Source: Alphaproteobacteria bacterium (lineage in GTDB: Bacteria > Myxococcota_A > UBA796 > GCA-2862545). Taken from it: a stretch of 64,000 bases of DNA. The position numbers and the translations under genes are program-made. The stretch is from assembly GCA_020632875.1 (NCBI GenBank), contig JACKET010000002.1, positions 434,001-498,000 on the forward strand, given 5' to 3'. Positions 1 through 8,944 of this stretch are shown here, piece by piece. How positions within the stretch are numbered: position 1 is the first letter of the stretch; every line of letters starts with the position of its first letter. A model generated the notes under the pieces. That model was not told where the DNA came from. It saw only the letters and a program-made list of their open reading frames with translations, and searched no databases.

Positions 1-1
1 G

Positions 2-1183
2 GACCGGGACGGCGATGGCGCGGGCAGCGCGGACGCATCGGCCAGCACCTGCGATGGTAGCCCGCCCTTCCCGAGCTGGGTCCTCGACTCGAGCGACTGC
101 GACGACGAGGACGCCGCACGCTTCCCCGGCAACCCCGAGCTCTGCAACGGGCTCGACGAGGACTGCGACGGCGAGGCGGACAATGGGCTCGCTTTCGTCG
201 ACTACTACGAGGACGACGACGGGGACGGGTTCGGAGGCTCGACGGCAGTGAGCGCCTGCGAGGACCCGGGCGACGGCTACAGCCTCACCAGCGGGGACTG
301 CGACGACGGCGACACGGCGGTGAGCCCCGATGGCACCGAGGTGTGCAACGGCATCGACGACGACTGCGACGGAACCGCGGACGACGGGCTGAACGTCCAG
401 GACTGGTTCGTCGACGGAGATGGCGACGGCTACGGCGCGGGGAGCCCGACGTCGGCCTGCAGCCAGCCATCGGGCCTCGTCCCGCAAGGCGGCGACTGCG
501 ACGACACGGACGAAACCGTGCACCCGACCGCCGTGGAGACCTGCAACGACATCGACGACAACTGCGATGGAACAACGGACGAAGGCGACCCCCTCGCGAT
601 CTGCGCGGCGGAGTGGTCGGGGTCGGAGTGCGTCCTCGGGGCCTGTACCTGCGAGGCCATCCCCGTTGCGGCCGTCGGGGCCACCTGCGAGACGGCCATC
701 GAGCTCGGCGACATCGTCGAGCACGACCCGGTCGTGACGGACACGTTCAACCTGCAGCCCACCGACCGGGAGCTCTGGTACCACTTCCGCGGGGTGGACG
801 CGAACAACGGCGCAGAAGCGGAGGCATCTCCCAACTTCGGGCTCGACGAGTACCACGTGCGCGCCTGGTTCACCGACAACCCCGGCGACGCCTACGTGTT
901 GGCCGTGCGGGCCCAGTGCCTCGGAAACGACATCCAGGACGGTGGCCGGTACTACGTCTCCAGCACGGTGTTCGAGGACGTGCTGGACGTGCGTGAGCAG
1001 CGGGATGGGGTCCTGTTCGGCGAAGCGCCCTGCTATCTGAGCACACCCGTCACGGACCTCGATCCCTGCTCCGACAGCTCGTCGGACTACTACGTCCGCA
1101 TCGAGCGCGCCGATCCGACGGATCCCACCTGCGTGACGGGGTCCATCGAGCTCAGCAACGCGGTGTATCCCAGCAACCCCTGA
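2..1183 (+). CDS. MopE-type Asp-rich secreted protein, 5' end outside window
   Basis: The reading frame is open from the left edge, so the start lies outside. The visible part has at least four copies of a repeat built as DGDGDGYG, then a GDCDD segment, then CNGxDDDCDG with paired cysteines. This is the putative metal-binding repeat named after the copper-binding protein MopE (PF11617), common in secreted or surface proteins of Myxococcota. After the last repeat (about base 590) a non-repetitive domain of roughly 190 residues follows, with scattered cysteines suggesting disulfides outside the cytoplasm. The metal bound cannot be told from sequence; Asp-rich loops of this type could equally bind calcium. 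Confidence in the family is high, in any role low. Confidence 0.85.
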   Translation, partial: DRDGDGAGSADASASTCDGSPPFPSWVLDSSDCDDEDAARFPGNPELCNGLDEDCDGEADNGLAFVDYYEDDDGDGFGGSTAVSACEDPGDGYSLTSGDCDDGDTAVSPDGTEVCNGIDDDCDGTADDGLNVQDWFVDGDGDGYGAGSPTSACSQPSGLVPQGGDCDDTDETVHPTAVETCNDIDDNCDGTTDEGDPLAICAAEWSGSECVLGACTCEAIPVAAVGATCETAIELGDIVEHDPVVTDTFNLQPTDRELWYHFRGVDANNGAEAEASPNFGLDEYHVRAWFTDNPGDAYVLAVRAQCLGNDIQDGGRYYVSSTVFEDVLDVREQRDGVLFGEAPCYLSTPVTDLDPCSDSSSDYYVRIERADPTDPTCVTGSIELSNAVYPSNP

Positions 1184-1207
1184 AGTAGGGCGTCCGACGG
1201 GTCGAGC

Positions 1208-1303
1208 TCACTCCTCGCTGGCGGGCGGCTCGGGCGTGACGGTCTCGAACGTGATCTCGATGCGGCGGCGGCGTCCTTCTCGGCGAGATAGCCTGGTTGA
1301 CCC
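1208..1303 (-). pseudogene. Possible C-terminal scrap of an OmpA-family protein
   Basis: On the minus strand a short frame reads RRRRIEITFETVTPEPPASEE and then stops at 1208. The Arg-rich stretch followed by IEITF resembles the end of the peptidoglycan-binding OmpA C-terminal domain (usually NRRIEI). No start or upstream domain is in frame; bases further upstream belong to the plus-strand gene at 1346. A chance resemblance is possible. Confidence 0.22.
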
Positions 1304-1345
1304 GGATGAGATCGACTATCCACTCCACTTCGAAGCGGAGCCTCC

Positions 1346-2263
1346 ATGTCTCGACTGCTGTTCCTGGGCGGTGTGTTCGCCGCGCTGCTGGTACCCTCGA
1401 TCGCGTCCGCCACCTGCTTCGACCGGTGCGAGCTCGACTGCCTCTGGGAGGAGTACCTGGAGAAGGCGCAGGAGTCGATCGACGATGCCCGCCGTGCCGA
1501 GAGCTTCCAGAGCGCTGCCGGCGATGCCTACGGCGCGGCCCTGGACGCCGCACAGGCCCAGCTCGACGCCGTGATCGACGCCGTGAACCCGGTGTCGCTG
1601 CCGTCTGCGACCGACGCGCTGCCTCCGCTCGCGCAGCGGGTGATGTCGTACTTCACGACGGCGAACAACCTGCTGAACGGGCTCGGAAACGTCCAGGGCG
1701 GGTTGGTGTTGGAGCGGATGGGCCAGATCGCGATGGAGAACTCCGGTCGTTCCTGGGCGCAGGCCCTGCGCGCGCTGAACCGCCACAAGGAGTGCGTCGA
1801 AGAGGCGAACACCCCGACGGTCGAGCCTGCGCCGACGCCCGAGCCCGCGGGCGGCCCCACGCTGGGATCGGGCAGCGAGACCGAGCTGCTCGGCCGGATC
1901 GCCGACCCGAAGCCCCACACCCGCCGCGAGGGCGCGCGGGGCCTCGCGGGGCGCACCTCGCTGGAGGACGGCTCGATCCGGAAGATCAAGCAGCGCCTCG
2001 GCGTCGAGAGCGACACCCTCGTGCGGTTCTGGCTGGTCGTGGCCCTCGGCCTCCAGGGCGAGCGGTCGAGCGTGGCGCTGCCCCAGATCGTCGGCCACAA
2101 CAGCACCGATCTCCCGCTGATCTTCGAGAGCCTGCGCGCGTGCAGCCTCATCGACAGCGCCTCACAGCCCTGCCAGGAGCTCTATGGGCGCTATGCGGAG
2201 CACGAGGAAGCCGCCATCCGCGAGCTGGCGGCCCAGCACCGGACCGCCAGCCCCCGTCGCTGA
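1346..2263 (+). CDS. Secreted protein with HEAT-like C-terminal half
   Basis: A 305-residue protein with a clear signal peptide (MSRLLFLGGVFAALLVPSIASA). The mature N-terminus has closely spaced cysteines (CFDRCELDC), then an Ala-rich helical stretch. After a Pro-rich linker (about residues 155 to 170) helical repeats begin with GSETELLGRIADPKPHTRREG, which looks like HEAT/PBS-type alpha-alpha repeats containing the usual Arg and Gly turns; this half may bind another protein. Exported to the periplasm or cell surface. It lies 162 bases after the MopE-like gene on the same strand. No enzymatic motif is visible. Confidence 0.75.
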   Translation: MSRLLFLGGVFAALLVPSIASATCFDRCELDCLWEEYLEKAQESIDDARRAESFQSAAGDAYGAALDAAQAQLDAVIDAVNPVSLPSATDALPPLAQRVMSYFTTANNLLNGLGNVQGGLVLERMGQIAMENSGRSWAQALRALNRHKECVEEANTPTVEPAPTPEPAGGPTLGSGSETELLGRIADPKPHTRREGARGLAGRTSLEDGSIRKIKQRLGVESDTLVRFWLVVALGLQGERSSVALPQIVGHNSTDLPLIFESLRACSLIDSASQPCQELYGRYAEHEEAAIRELAAQHRTASPRR

Positions 2264-2332
2264 CGCTGCCGACATCGCGCCACGCTCCCGGCTCGTCGCG
2301 CGGACAAGGAGCTGCGGACCGCTGACGCAGCG

Positions 2333-2470
2333 TCACAGCACCTCGCAGAAGCCCTGGGCGTTCCGCTGGCACGGCTGCAGGACCGCTGTCCCGTCGCAGC
2401 CCTCCAGGAACGCGTCGACGCCGGCGCAATCCCCGCACAGGTGTGATCCACGCCCACATCCACCGTCCAC
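2333..2470 (-). CDS. Small cysteine-rich ORF, 45 codons
   Basis: A GTG with an AAGGAGGG Shine-Dalgarno-like stretch at good spacing opens a 45-codon frame that ends in HLCGDCAGVDAFLEGCDG and FCEVL. The cysteine spacing and acidic make-up look like translated protein rather than a shadow frame. A neighbouring frame (GTG at 2472) reads better over the first ten codons, so a frameshift near 2445 is possible. It may be the tail of a decayed secreted protein. Function unknown. Confidence 0.33.
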   Translation of the reverse strand: MDGGCGRGSHLCGDCAGVDAFLEGCDGTAVLQPCQRNAQGFCEVL

Positions 2471-2560
2471 ACGTCCCCCTCCTTCGCCGGGCCGTGCGTC
2501 CGTTTGCCCCGGCGCCTCGGCGCGGGCCGCTCGCCCCGTTGCTGTCGACCGTCGGCGAAT

Positions 2561-3106
2561 CTACTCTCCGAGGCCCCGCATGCGGCCCTGGAACCGCTTC
2601 GCGATCGCCCCCGTTGGGGACCTCGAACCAGACGCTCTCGATCCCGTCGAGGCGGTCGGCCTCTTCGAGCACGACGTCGGCGCCCTGGTCGGCCTGGTGC
2701 TTCTTGAAGAGCTTGCGGGCCCGCGCGTCCTCACCGGAGGCGTACAGCGCGAGCACCTCGCCCCACGGGTCGCCCGCTTCGAGGAGCTTGTCGATGAACA
2801 CCTGCCGCGCCGCGGGGTCGTTGGGAGAGGTCGCCAGCAACCGCTCGGCCTCGCGGTCGCGTGGTCGGGTGGAGGCAGGCTCGCGGTCGGGCTCGGCGGC
2901 GAGCTTCGGCACGGAACGGCGCGAAGGCCCGCGGCGCACCCGCCGACGCACAGCCCAGGTGGAACCACCGCGAGACCTCCTCCGTCTGGCCGAACCGCCA
3001 CGCGCCCGCGGCAATCACCATCCCACAGTGTCTGCAGCTCGAACGCCCGGTCTTCGCACGCTCGATCCGATACCCATTCGCGACCCCCGGCGATACGCGG
3101 GACCAT
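2561..3106 (-). pseudogene. zf-PARP / TIGR02996 domain gene, broken by frameshifts
   Basis: Three minus-strand frames together make one sensible protein. It starts at an ATG at 3106, then a zinc-finger segment follows (GYRIERAKTGRSSCRHCGMV... WFHLGCA), which matches the PARP-type zinc finger that binds DNA ends in eukaryotic PARP and occurs in some myxobacterial proteins. The next part (ERLLATSPNDPAARQVFIDK ... GEVLALYASG) resembles the TIGR02996 repeat-companion domain. The end (GRMRGLGE, stop at 2561) is again in another frame. Breaks fall near 3090 (GGGGG), near 2915 and near 2625 (GGGGG). Either a true pseudogene or several homopolymer errors; the first is favoured because neighbouring genes are also decayed. 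Confidence 0.55.
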
Positions 3107-3164
3107 AGCGCATCGATCGCGGGGTTCAGAGCCCGAGAGCGGCGAGCATCGACTTCCCGGCTCG

Positions 3165-4031
3165 TCACGGAGAGGATCTCGCGAGCCGAAAGCCGAGGCT
3201 GACGTACCGGGTGTCCGGTGTGGCCGCTTCCCGCGTGGTCGCATGCAGTCCACGGGGGCCGTTGTCCCAGGAGCCGCTCCGGAACACCCTGTACTCGCCG
3301 CTCTGAGGCCCACTGGGGTCGTCCTGTTCTCGAGGGGCGTAGAAGTCGTACCAGTCCCACACCCACTCCCACACGTTGCCGCTCATGTCGCACAGCCCGT
3401 ACCCGTTCCGTTGCCTGCCACACACCGGCATCGTCCGTGTCGCGTTGGTGTCGAACCAGCCCACCGAGGTCGCGTCGTCGGAACCCGCGTAGACGAACGA
3501 CGCGCCCCCTCGCGCCGCGTACTCCCACTCCGCTTCTGTGGGCAGCCGCCATCCGTTCGCGCTCTGATCCCAGCTCACCGACTCCCCCGAGATGCGATAC
3601 GCCGGGCGTAGCCCCTGTGCTTCGCTGAGCTTGTTCGCGAAGGCGACCGCGTCGAACCAGCTCACGCTCTCCACAGGGCACTCCGCACAACCATCGAGAC
3701 CGCTGGGGTCGGAACCCATCACCTGCAGGTACTGAGCTCGAGTGACCTCGCTCTCCATCATGACGAACGGGCTCAATCTCACGCTGTGGACGGGCCATTC
3801 GTCGGTGTTACCGCCGGTCGAGCCCATCTGGAACGTCCCTCCAGGCACTCTGTGCTCGACGAAGGACGAGGGATCGCGATGGAGCGGCACCACGGGTTGC
3901 GGCGCTGGCTCCGGCTTCGAGCCCGGCACTGGCCTCGGACAGCACCCCTCGGCGTCGAGCTCGGCGCATCCCTGATCCCGAGCTCCTTCAGGGCACTGTC
4001 CCAGGGCCAGACCGGCCAGCATCCAGATCAT
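3165..4031 (-). CDS. FGE-sulfatase-fold (SUMF1-like) protein, probably exported
   Basis: A 288-residue protein beginning MIWMLAGLALGQ after GGGGAGG, a short signal-peptide-like start; longer upstream starts run into unlikely sequence. The formylglycine-generating-enzyme fold is clear: GGTFQMGSTGG, a VTRAQYLQVMG segment, CPVESVSWFDAVAFANKL, GWRLPTEAEWEYAARGG, YGLCDMSGNVWEWVWDWYD and the end GFRLARSSP. True FGEs have a catalytic cysteine pair in the final RxGS...C...R region; here that segment reads RSGSWDNGPRGLHATTREAA and lacks cysteine, so sulfatase activation is unlikely. Such proteins in myxobacteria are often binding or protein-modifying relatives, sometimes next to Ser/Thr kinases. Four further cysteines in the N-terminal 30 residues suggest disulfides. 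Confidence 0.85.
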   Translation of the reverse strand: MIWMLAGLALGQCPEGARDQGCAELDAEGCCPRPVPGSKPEPAPQPVVPLHRDPSSFVEHRVPGGTFQMGSTGGNTDEWPVHSVRLSPFVMMESEVTRAQYLQVMGSDPSGLDGCAECPVESVSWFDAVAFANKLSEAQGLRPAYRISGESVSWDQSANGWRLPTEAEWEYAARGGASFVYAGSDDATSVGWFDTNATRTMPVCGRQRNGYGLCDMSGNVWEWVWDWYDFYAPREQDDPSGPQSGEYRVFRSGSWDNGPRGLHATTREAATPDTRYVSLGFRLARSSP

Positions 4032-4233
4032 CGTTCCTCCCCTCGAGCGCCCGTCTCTATGGGAACGGTCCCGCGAGAGTGTCGAAAGGAACCGAAAAGA
4101 ACAGGGGCTTCGGGTCTTCGACTCGAAGCAGTCGAGGAATCCGGACACCACCCGCGTCTGCGCTTGCCGTGAGCCGCACCCTGCGGTGGCTTCGACGCTG
4201 AGATAGGGGACGCCGCCGGGCGGTCGTGCGCTC

Positions 4234-5229
4234 GTGAACCTGGAGTCCCGGATGAGCACGGCTGCCGGCATCGCGGAGTTCTGGTCCTGGTGGACCGTCA
4301 ATGCACATCGCATGGCGGCCACGTTCGACAGTGGCGCTCCGACGGACTGGATCGACGAGCTGTCGGCCCGGGTTTCCGCCATCCACCCGGACCTGGAGTG
4401 GGAGTTCGGGAAGGGGCGGACTGCTCGGCACCACCTCGCCCTGGCGTCGGGAGGAGACCCCGTCGTTCGCGTCCTCGCCGAGCGATGGCGCAGCCGTGGC
4501 CCTGGCGATGACGAGGTCTTCGAGTTCTACACCGCCCGGCAGGGGCTCGGGGGTGGGGTCCTCCGGATGAACGGGATGGAGGTCGACGTCCGTGAGATGA
4601 CCTTCGCCGTCGAGCTCGATGCGCCCCGCCAGCGGTTCGACGTCGGCGTGTGGCACCCGGTGTTCGCTGCTGCTCCGGCGGATGTCGCGGACCGATTCTT
4701 GTGGGTCGGGCTCGACAACCTCCTCGGCGAGGACAACGTCACGACCTGGCTCGGCCGCATCGAGCGACTGGAGCAGGCCCCCGAGGACGGAGTTCCCGCC
4801 GAGCAGCTGCTCGCCTGGGTGAACGGGGCTTTGGAGCGGTGGCCCGAGGAGACGCTGACGGGGCTTCGCAGTCAGGACGAGTCCGGGGAGGTTCGGTTGT
4901 TCACGGCGAACCTGTCGGCGAAGTTCCTGCGGCACTGTGCCTTCGACACGCTCTATCTGGTGTGCCTGCCATTCACCGACCGCGGCGACGGCTTCCCCGT
5001 CGAGGAGGAGATGGACCGGATCTACGCCCTCTCCGAAGCGATGACTGGAGTGGAGGGCGCACTCTCGCTCTTGTCGATCACGGGAGGTGGGGAGCGCCTC
5101 CAGTACATCTACCTCCAGGGCGAGACGGGGCCGGCGCGTCGCAGCCTCGATGCGTTGGTGGCAGGATACGACGGAGCCAGGGTCACGGTGAGCTACGACC
5201 CGGGCTGGAGACAGATGCCGCGGCTCTAG
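4234..5229 (+). CDS. DUF695-like cytoplasmic protein
   Basis: A 331-residue soluble protein without signal peptide or membrane segment. GTG at 4234 gives the full frame; an internal ATG at 4252 (MSTAAGIAEFWSWW) is an equally good start. The opening FWSWW and the later EWEFGKG and FEFYTARQ pattern, followed by a second half with LYLVCLPFTDRGDGFPVEEE and LQYIYLQG, recall DUF695 proteins, which are often linked to immunity or stress functions. The match is by general pattern only. The gene stands alone between a minus-strand FGE-fold gene and a decayed stretch. Confidence 0.6.
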   Translation: MNLESRMSTAAGIAEFWSWWTVNAHRMAATFDSGAPTDWIDELSARVSAIHPDLEWEFGKGRTARHHLALASGGDPVVRVLAERWRSRGPGDDEVFEFYTARQGLGGGVLRMNGMEVDVREMTFAVELDAPRQRFDVGVWHPVFAAAPADVADRFLWVGLDNLLGEDNVTTWLGRIERLEQAPEDGVPAEQLLAWVNGALERWPEETLTGLRSQDESGEVRLFTANLSAKFLRHCAFDTLYLVCLPFTDRGDGFPVEEEMDRIYALSEAMTGVEGALSLLSITGGGERLQYIYLQGETGPARRSLDALVAGYDGARVTVSYDPGWRQMPRL

Positions 5230-5321
5230 GCGCCTCTCCGCTCCGCTCCCCCACCCACCTGGTTCGGCGCTCCCGTGATAGGAGCCGACCATGCAGGGGC
5301 TCAGCTCCGATGGGACACCCA

Positions 5322-5391
5322 GAGCTCAGGAGGCTCGTGGAGCTGTCGTCCGGGTGATGGAGCCGCTCGAGGTCTGGCGGTTCGGTAGCCG
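5322..5391 (+). pseudogene. Remnant copy of the MNT nucleotidyltransferase gene
   Basis: This 70-base stretch is a near copy of bases 8644 to 8714 in the nucleotidyltransferase gene downstream. Aligned by eye, 64 of 71 columns agree, with one gap that shifts the frame. It covers the codons for LRKLVEHVVRVMEPLEFWLF and the first bases of the GSR motif, then the similarity ends. No ORF of any length goes through it. Confidence 0.6.
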
Positions 5392-5700
5392 CGTTGGGGA
5401 GCTGTGACGCGCTCGAAGAGCGGTTCGCGGCGGGTCCGAGCGAGCGGGAGCAGGCCTCGGAACACGGGGGACACGCCCACCTGGACGAGTACGTCGTGAT
5501 GTCCGAGGTGGAAGTGCCGACGGAGCTGCTGCAGCTCGGTGCACTGGACCCTGGTGAGCTCCCAGCGCGTGACCAACGCGTCCCACGGGGCGGTCTTGCG
5601 GTGGTCCTTCTCCGCCGCCGTTGCGCTTCACGTGGGTCTCGACCTGGGCGTACAGCTCGCCGCGATGGCCTTGCCATGAGTCGCATTCTGGGCCGGCTGT
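5392..5700 (-). pseudogene. Decayed minus-strand ORF, unknown family
   Basis: Two minus-strand frames combine into plausible protein. LYAQVETHVKRNGG passes, with a slip in a GGCGGCGGA run near 5615, into EKDHRKTAPWDALVTRWELT and then LQQLRRHFHLGHHDVLVQVG. The sequence degrades into the MNT remnant beyond 5392. Composition and codon use look like real coding sequence, but no family is recognised. The rest of 5230 to 5798 has no supported gene. Confidence 0.28.
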
Positions 5701-5798
5701 GCCATGGTCGTCGTCAATCCAGAGGAAGCCCAGAGCCCGAACGGTTGGTCGTCGGACGTGCATCGGTTATCTCGGCCGCCACCGTCGCGGGGCCGGAA

Positions 5799-6239
5799 AT
5801 GCAAGATTCCACCGAATCCATCGTCGTCACCAACACCTTTCCCGAGCCCGTGGCCCTGGTGTGGAAGGCACTGACCGATGCCCCCTCGATGCGGCAGTGG
5901 TTCTTCGAACCCATCACCGCGTTCGAGCCCGTGATCGGGCACGTGACCGAGTTCGTCGTCGCGGTCGACGGGATCGACTATCCCCACCTGTGGAACGTGC
6001 TCGAGGTGGAGCCCGGTCGGCGCCTTGCGTACCGGTGGCGGTATCCGGGCTTCGCCGGCGACTCCACCGTCACCTGGGAGCTCGCGGAGTCGCCCGGGGG
6101 GACCCGGGTCACCCTGACCCACGTGCGGCACGAGCCCTTCCCCGAGGACAACCCCATCTTCAGCCGTGACGCTGCGCGCGGCGCCTGGGAGTACTACCTC
6201 CACAAGGGTCTGCCTGCCTTCCTCTCACAGCTCGGATAG
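5799..6239 (+). CDS. SRPBCC / AHSA1-type ligand-binding protein
   Basis: A 146-residue protein starting at ATG 5799 (MQDSTESIVVTNTF); the longer open frame upstream overlaps decayed sequence. The opening FPEPVALVWKALTDAPSMRQ, then the PG-RRLAYRWRYPG strand, the STVTWEL strand, GTRVTLTHVRHE and the closing GAWEYYLHKGLPAFLSQL helix are the standard START-like SRPBCC fold of the activator-of-Hsp90/polyketide-cyclase group (usual length 140 to 160). These proteins bind hydrophobic ligands; the ligand here is unknown. A 36-base gap separates it from the convergent membrane gene. Confidence 0.88.
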   Translation: MQDSTESIVVTNTFPEPVALVWKALTDAPSMRQWFFEPITAFEPVIGHVTEFVVAVDGIDYPHLWNVLEVEPGRRLAYRWRYPGFAGDSTVTWELAESPGGTRVTLTHVRHEPFPEDNPIFSRDAARGAWEYYLHKGLPAFLSQLG

Positions 6240-6275
6240 CGGGTGCTCGACGGTCCGCCCGAGTCCTGACCCGAC

Positions 6276-8030
6276 TCACTCCAGATAGAGTCCTGCGGGG
6301 AGCCCGGTGTCGATCTGATCGCCGGGCGGGGCGGCACTGCACGTCACGTGGAGTGCGTACGGTCGGTCGGCCCCCGTCGCATCGACGCGGACCACGTGGC
6401 TCCCCGGGTACAGCGCCGCCGAGTGCGCGCCGAACGGCCCAGAATCCCCGTACGTGGCGGTGTCCATGTCACGGGGCACGGGGCAGCGGAGCGAATCCAC
6501 TTCCCCGACCTCGAAGCGCCCCGTGCCACAGGCGAAGATGTCCAATCGCGCAATGGTGTGCGCCGGGATCTCGACCGCCCAGCTCTGTTCCGTGCCACCT
6601 TCGGGCGCGAGCTCCCGGCCAGGCCCACTGGTGGGACCGAAGACCGTGTCGCCGCACCCCAGGCGCCCCGCGAAGCACCCATCGGGCACGGTTTCCGGCA
6701 TCGCGGTGGCACCCGATTCGCAGGCGTCCGGCGGGAACGGCGACGACCGGTCCGGGATCGGTGGACGCGGCGCGCGTTCGATCCCCACGAGCGCGCGGAC
6801 CTCGGCGGGACTGGGACGCTCCGACCTGACCTGCTCGACGATCCCGTCCCGGACGACGACGTAGTAGGCCCGCGTGTCGTGCTTCCCCGGAAGCCGCAAG
6901 AACCGCTTGGGGAGCGTCTCGTCGATCGCGACCGCCTGCAACGACGCCCGTGTGGGGTCGTCCACTCGTGACGCCCGCGTCCACGATGAGACGCGCCCCT
7001 CGAATGAAGCCTGGTAGAGCGGTGTCTTTCGGTGGAGGACTGCGACGTGCTCGACGATCTGGAGCGTCGCGTCGGGGTAGGCCCGAGGCGTGACCCAGTG
7101 CAGCTCGCCAGTCTCGAACGGCTTGCCGATCGTGTCCCACGGGAGCTCGTGGATGTCGTCGTCCATCACCGCGTGCGTTCGGGCGAAGGTGGTTCGCAGC
7201 TGCTCGGCGATCCCGGCGGTGCGGGACGGGTCTTCGCGCGAAGCCGTGCGCAAGGCATCCAGCAGGGCCTGGGCGGCGGCCTCCTTCGCCGCGTGGCCCG
7301 GCGGCTCGGGCAGGTCCACTTCGCATCGCAAGCTGCAGTGGGCGAGCACGTCGGCGATGGTACCCTCGAGCGGGATCGGCGGCTCGTCGAGCTCGACGTG
7401 GCTGTCGCGGGTGGAGACTCGAACGGTCCCTTCCCAGAGCTCGCGCTTGACCCGGAGGCGCTCCTCGCCGGCGTAGCGGAACTCGGTCCGGACCTCGGAC
7501 ACGACCACCACCTCGACGGGTCCGTCTTCGAGGAGGGCGGCGAGCTCGGATGCGGGCCGGTCACCGCGGACGTGGAGCGCGTCCGCCGAGTAAACCGCCC
7601 CGGGCACGGGATCCTCGGAGTGGAGGAGCCTCCAACCGTCGCCGCTGTAGGGCCAGATCATCCACGCCACGGCAGCGAAGACGGTTGGTGCAGCGGCGGT
7701 CACGAGCTCCCGCCGCGTACGCACCTGGAGCAGACCCACGAGCCCGAGAATGACGCCGATCCCAACGACGTGCTCCCAGCCCCCTGCCGTTGGCAGGCGC
7801 ATCCGATGGGGATCGGACACGCCCTCGAGACCCGCGAGGGCCTCGATGCACACGAGCACTCCCATGCCGGTCCAGAGCGCGGGGACCGCACGCCGGACGC
7901 GGGAGGGCGGACCCCAGCGCGCGAATGCCAGTGGAAGCGACCCCGCGGTGAGCCCGAGCGTCACCAGGCCGAGTACGTAGGGACCCACAGGGCGCAGAGG
8001 AAGCAGCCATGCGAGCGCCTGGAAACTCAT
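6276..8030 (-). CDS. Polytopic membrane protein with large periplasmic domain, unknown
   Basis: A 584-residue protein. Residues 1 to about 140 hold four predicted membrane helices (for example VLGLVTLGLTAGSLPLAFA, a GMGVLVCIEALAG segment, VVGIGVILGLVGLLQV and a helix ending AAVAWMIWPYSG). The rest is a large soluble part with strand-rich segments and, near residues 225 to 245, a CSLRCEVDLPEPP stretch with paired cysteines; a second cysteine-containing beta-sandwich-like domain lies after residue 450. No catalytic motif or known family is recognised. Start ATG 8030; the longer frame upstream is absent. The gene is divergent from the one at 8107, sharing a 76-base upstream region. Confidence 0.72.
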   Translation of the reverse strand: MSFQALAWLLPLRPVGPYVLGLVTLGLTAGSLPLAFARWGPPSRVRRAVPALWTGMGVLVCIEALAGLEGVSDPHRMRLPTAGGWEHVVGIGVILGLVGLLQVRTRRELVTAAAPTVFAAVAWMIWPYSGDGWRLLHSEDPVPGAVYSADALHVRGDRPASELAALLEDGPVEVVVVSEVRTEFRYAGEERLRVKRELWEGTVRVSTRDSHVELDEPPIPLEGTIADVLAHCSLRCEVDLPEPPGHAAKEAAAQALLDALRTASREDPSRTAGIAEQLRTTFARTHAVMDDDIHELPWDTIGKPFETGELHWVTPRAYPDATLQIVEHVAVLHRKTPLYQASFEGRVSSWTRASRVDDPTRASLQAVAIDETLPKRFLRLPGKHDTRAYYVVVRDGIVEQVRSERPSPAEVRALVGIERAPRPPIPDRSSPFPPDACESGATAMPETVPDGCFAGRLGCGDTVFGPTSGPGRELAPEGGTEQSWAVEIPAHTIARLDIFACGTGRFEVGEVDSLRCPVPRDMDTATYGDSGPFGAHSAALYPGSHVVRVDATGADRPYALHVTCSAAPPGDQIDTGLPAGLYLE

Positions 8031-8106
8031 CGTCCCGACCCGATGGGCTGCGGGGGCTCAGGAAGTCGTTCCTCCACCCTCGGCTAGACTCTCGGGCGGG
8101 GTCATC

Positions 8107-8531
8107 GTGTTTCGGATTCGGACTGAGCATCGGACATGGAGTGTGAGGGAGCTCCACGTTCGTGACGTCTATGAGGGCCTGCTCGAGGGCTGCCCGATGG
8201 ACGTGATGAACGACGCCGCCATCGATCGCGCCGTCGAGAGGGCACGAGCGCTCTTCCCGAACGAGCCCGTGCATCTCGTCGAGCCGCCTCGCACTGCAAT
8301 CGAAGACGGTGGGCCGGCGGCCTTCCTTCGCATGCGAGGCGCGCAGCGCTACGAGCTGATTCCTCCGTGGTGTTGGGTGCTGCGGTCACATCCGACGCCA
8401 TCGTCGACGGCGACGATTCGCAAGCAGTCGTTGTGGTGTTCACGGACCCGACCACGGAGCTACCCGGCCCGCTGACCGAAGCCTTCATCTCCATCCCGTG
8501 GAGCGACTTCGCCAGGGATCGGGAGTGGTGA
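8107..8531 (+). pseudogene. Hypothetical gene with one internal frameshift
   Basis: From GTG 8107 the frame reads MFRIRTEHRTWSVRELHVRD to RMRGAQRYELI. It then loses sense near 8362 to 8375, while another frame continues with SSVVLGAAVTSDAIVDGDDS, QAVVVVFTDPTTELPGPLTE and ends WSDFARDREW at 8531. Joined, it would be a protein of about 140 residues with no recognised domain. A TAGACT box at 8084 to 8089 could be its -10. It sits six bases before the MNT gene, so the three genes up to 9258 probably formed one operon. Confidence 0.5.
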
Positions 8532-8535
8532 CCGC

Positions 8536-8944
8536 GTGATGCGGATGGGGGCCGACTCGGAGTGGGTGAATGCCTGCCGCCGAATGGCCGCGGAGGGTTG
8601 GTTGGACTGCGATCATGGTCGTTGCGCGCCAGAAGGAGACTCGAAGCTCAGGAAGCTCGTGGAGCACGTCGTCCGGGTGATGGAGCCGCTCGAGTTCTGG
8701 CTGTTCGGCAGCCGAGCCGAGGGGCGGGCGCGCCCAGAGAGCGACTACGACATCCTCGTCATCGTGCCGGACGGCGCGCTCGACGAGTGGCTCGACCCGA
8801 GACGAACCTGGCAGGTGGCGCACGATGCCGGGGTCATCGCCGACATCATCCCGTGCACGAAGCGGGATTTCGACGAGAGAAGGACGAATCGACACGCTTC
8901 CCCGCCCGGCATTCACCCGGGGCATGAGACTCCATGCCGCGTGA
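8536..8944 (+). pseudogene. MNT-domain nucleotidyltransferase (antitoxin type), frameshifted at the 3' end
   Basis: A minimal nucleotidyltransferase of the MntA/MJ0435 group. The active-site signature FGSRAEGRARPESDYDILV is complete (GSR followed by the D-x-D pair). In MNT/HEPN toxin-antitoxin modules this enzyme AMPylates the HEPN partner. After IIPCTKRDFDE the annotated frame loses sense. A one-base slip near 8880 restores GRIDTLPRPAFTRGMRLHAA with a stop at 8944, overlapping the HEPN start by 11 bases as is usual for such pairs. The start is GTG 8536 or ATG 8539. Confidence in the family is high, in activity low. Confidence 0.75.

Noticed and set aside
4032..4382. Longer N-terminus of the FGE-fold protein
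   Set aside because: Upstream residues are shadow sequence of the DUF695-like gene; a good Shine-Dalgarno and signal-like start are at 4031.
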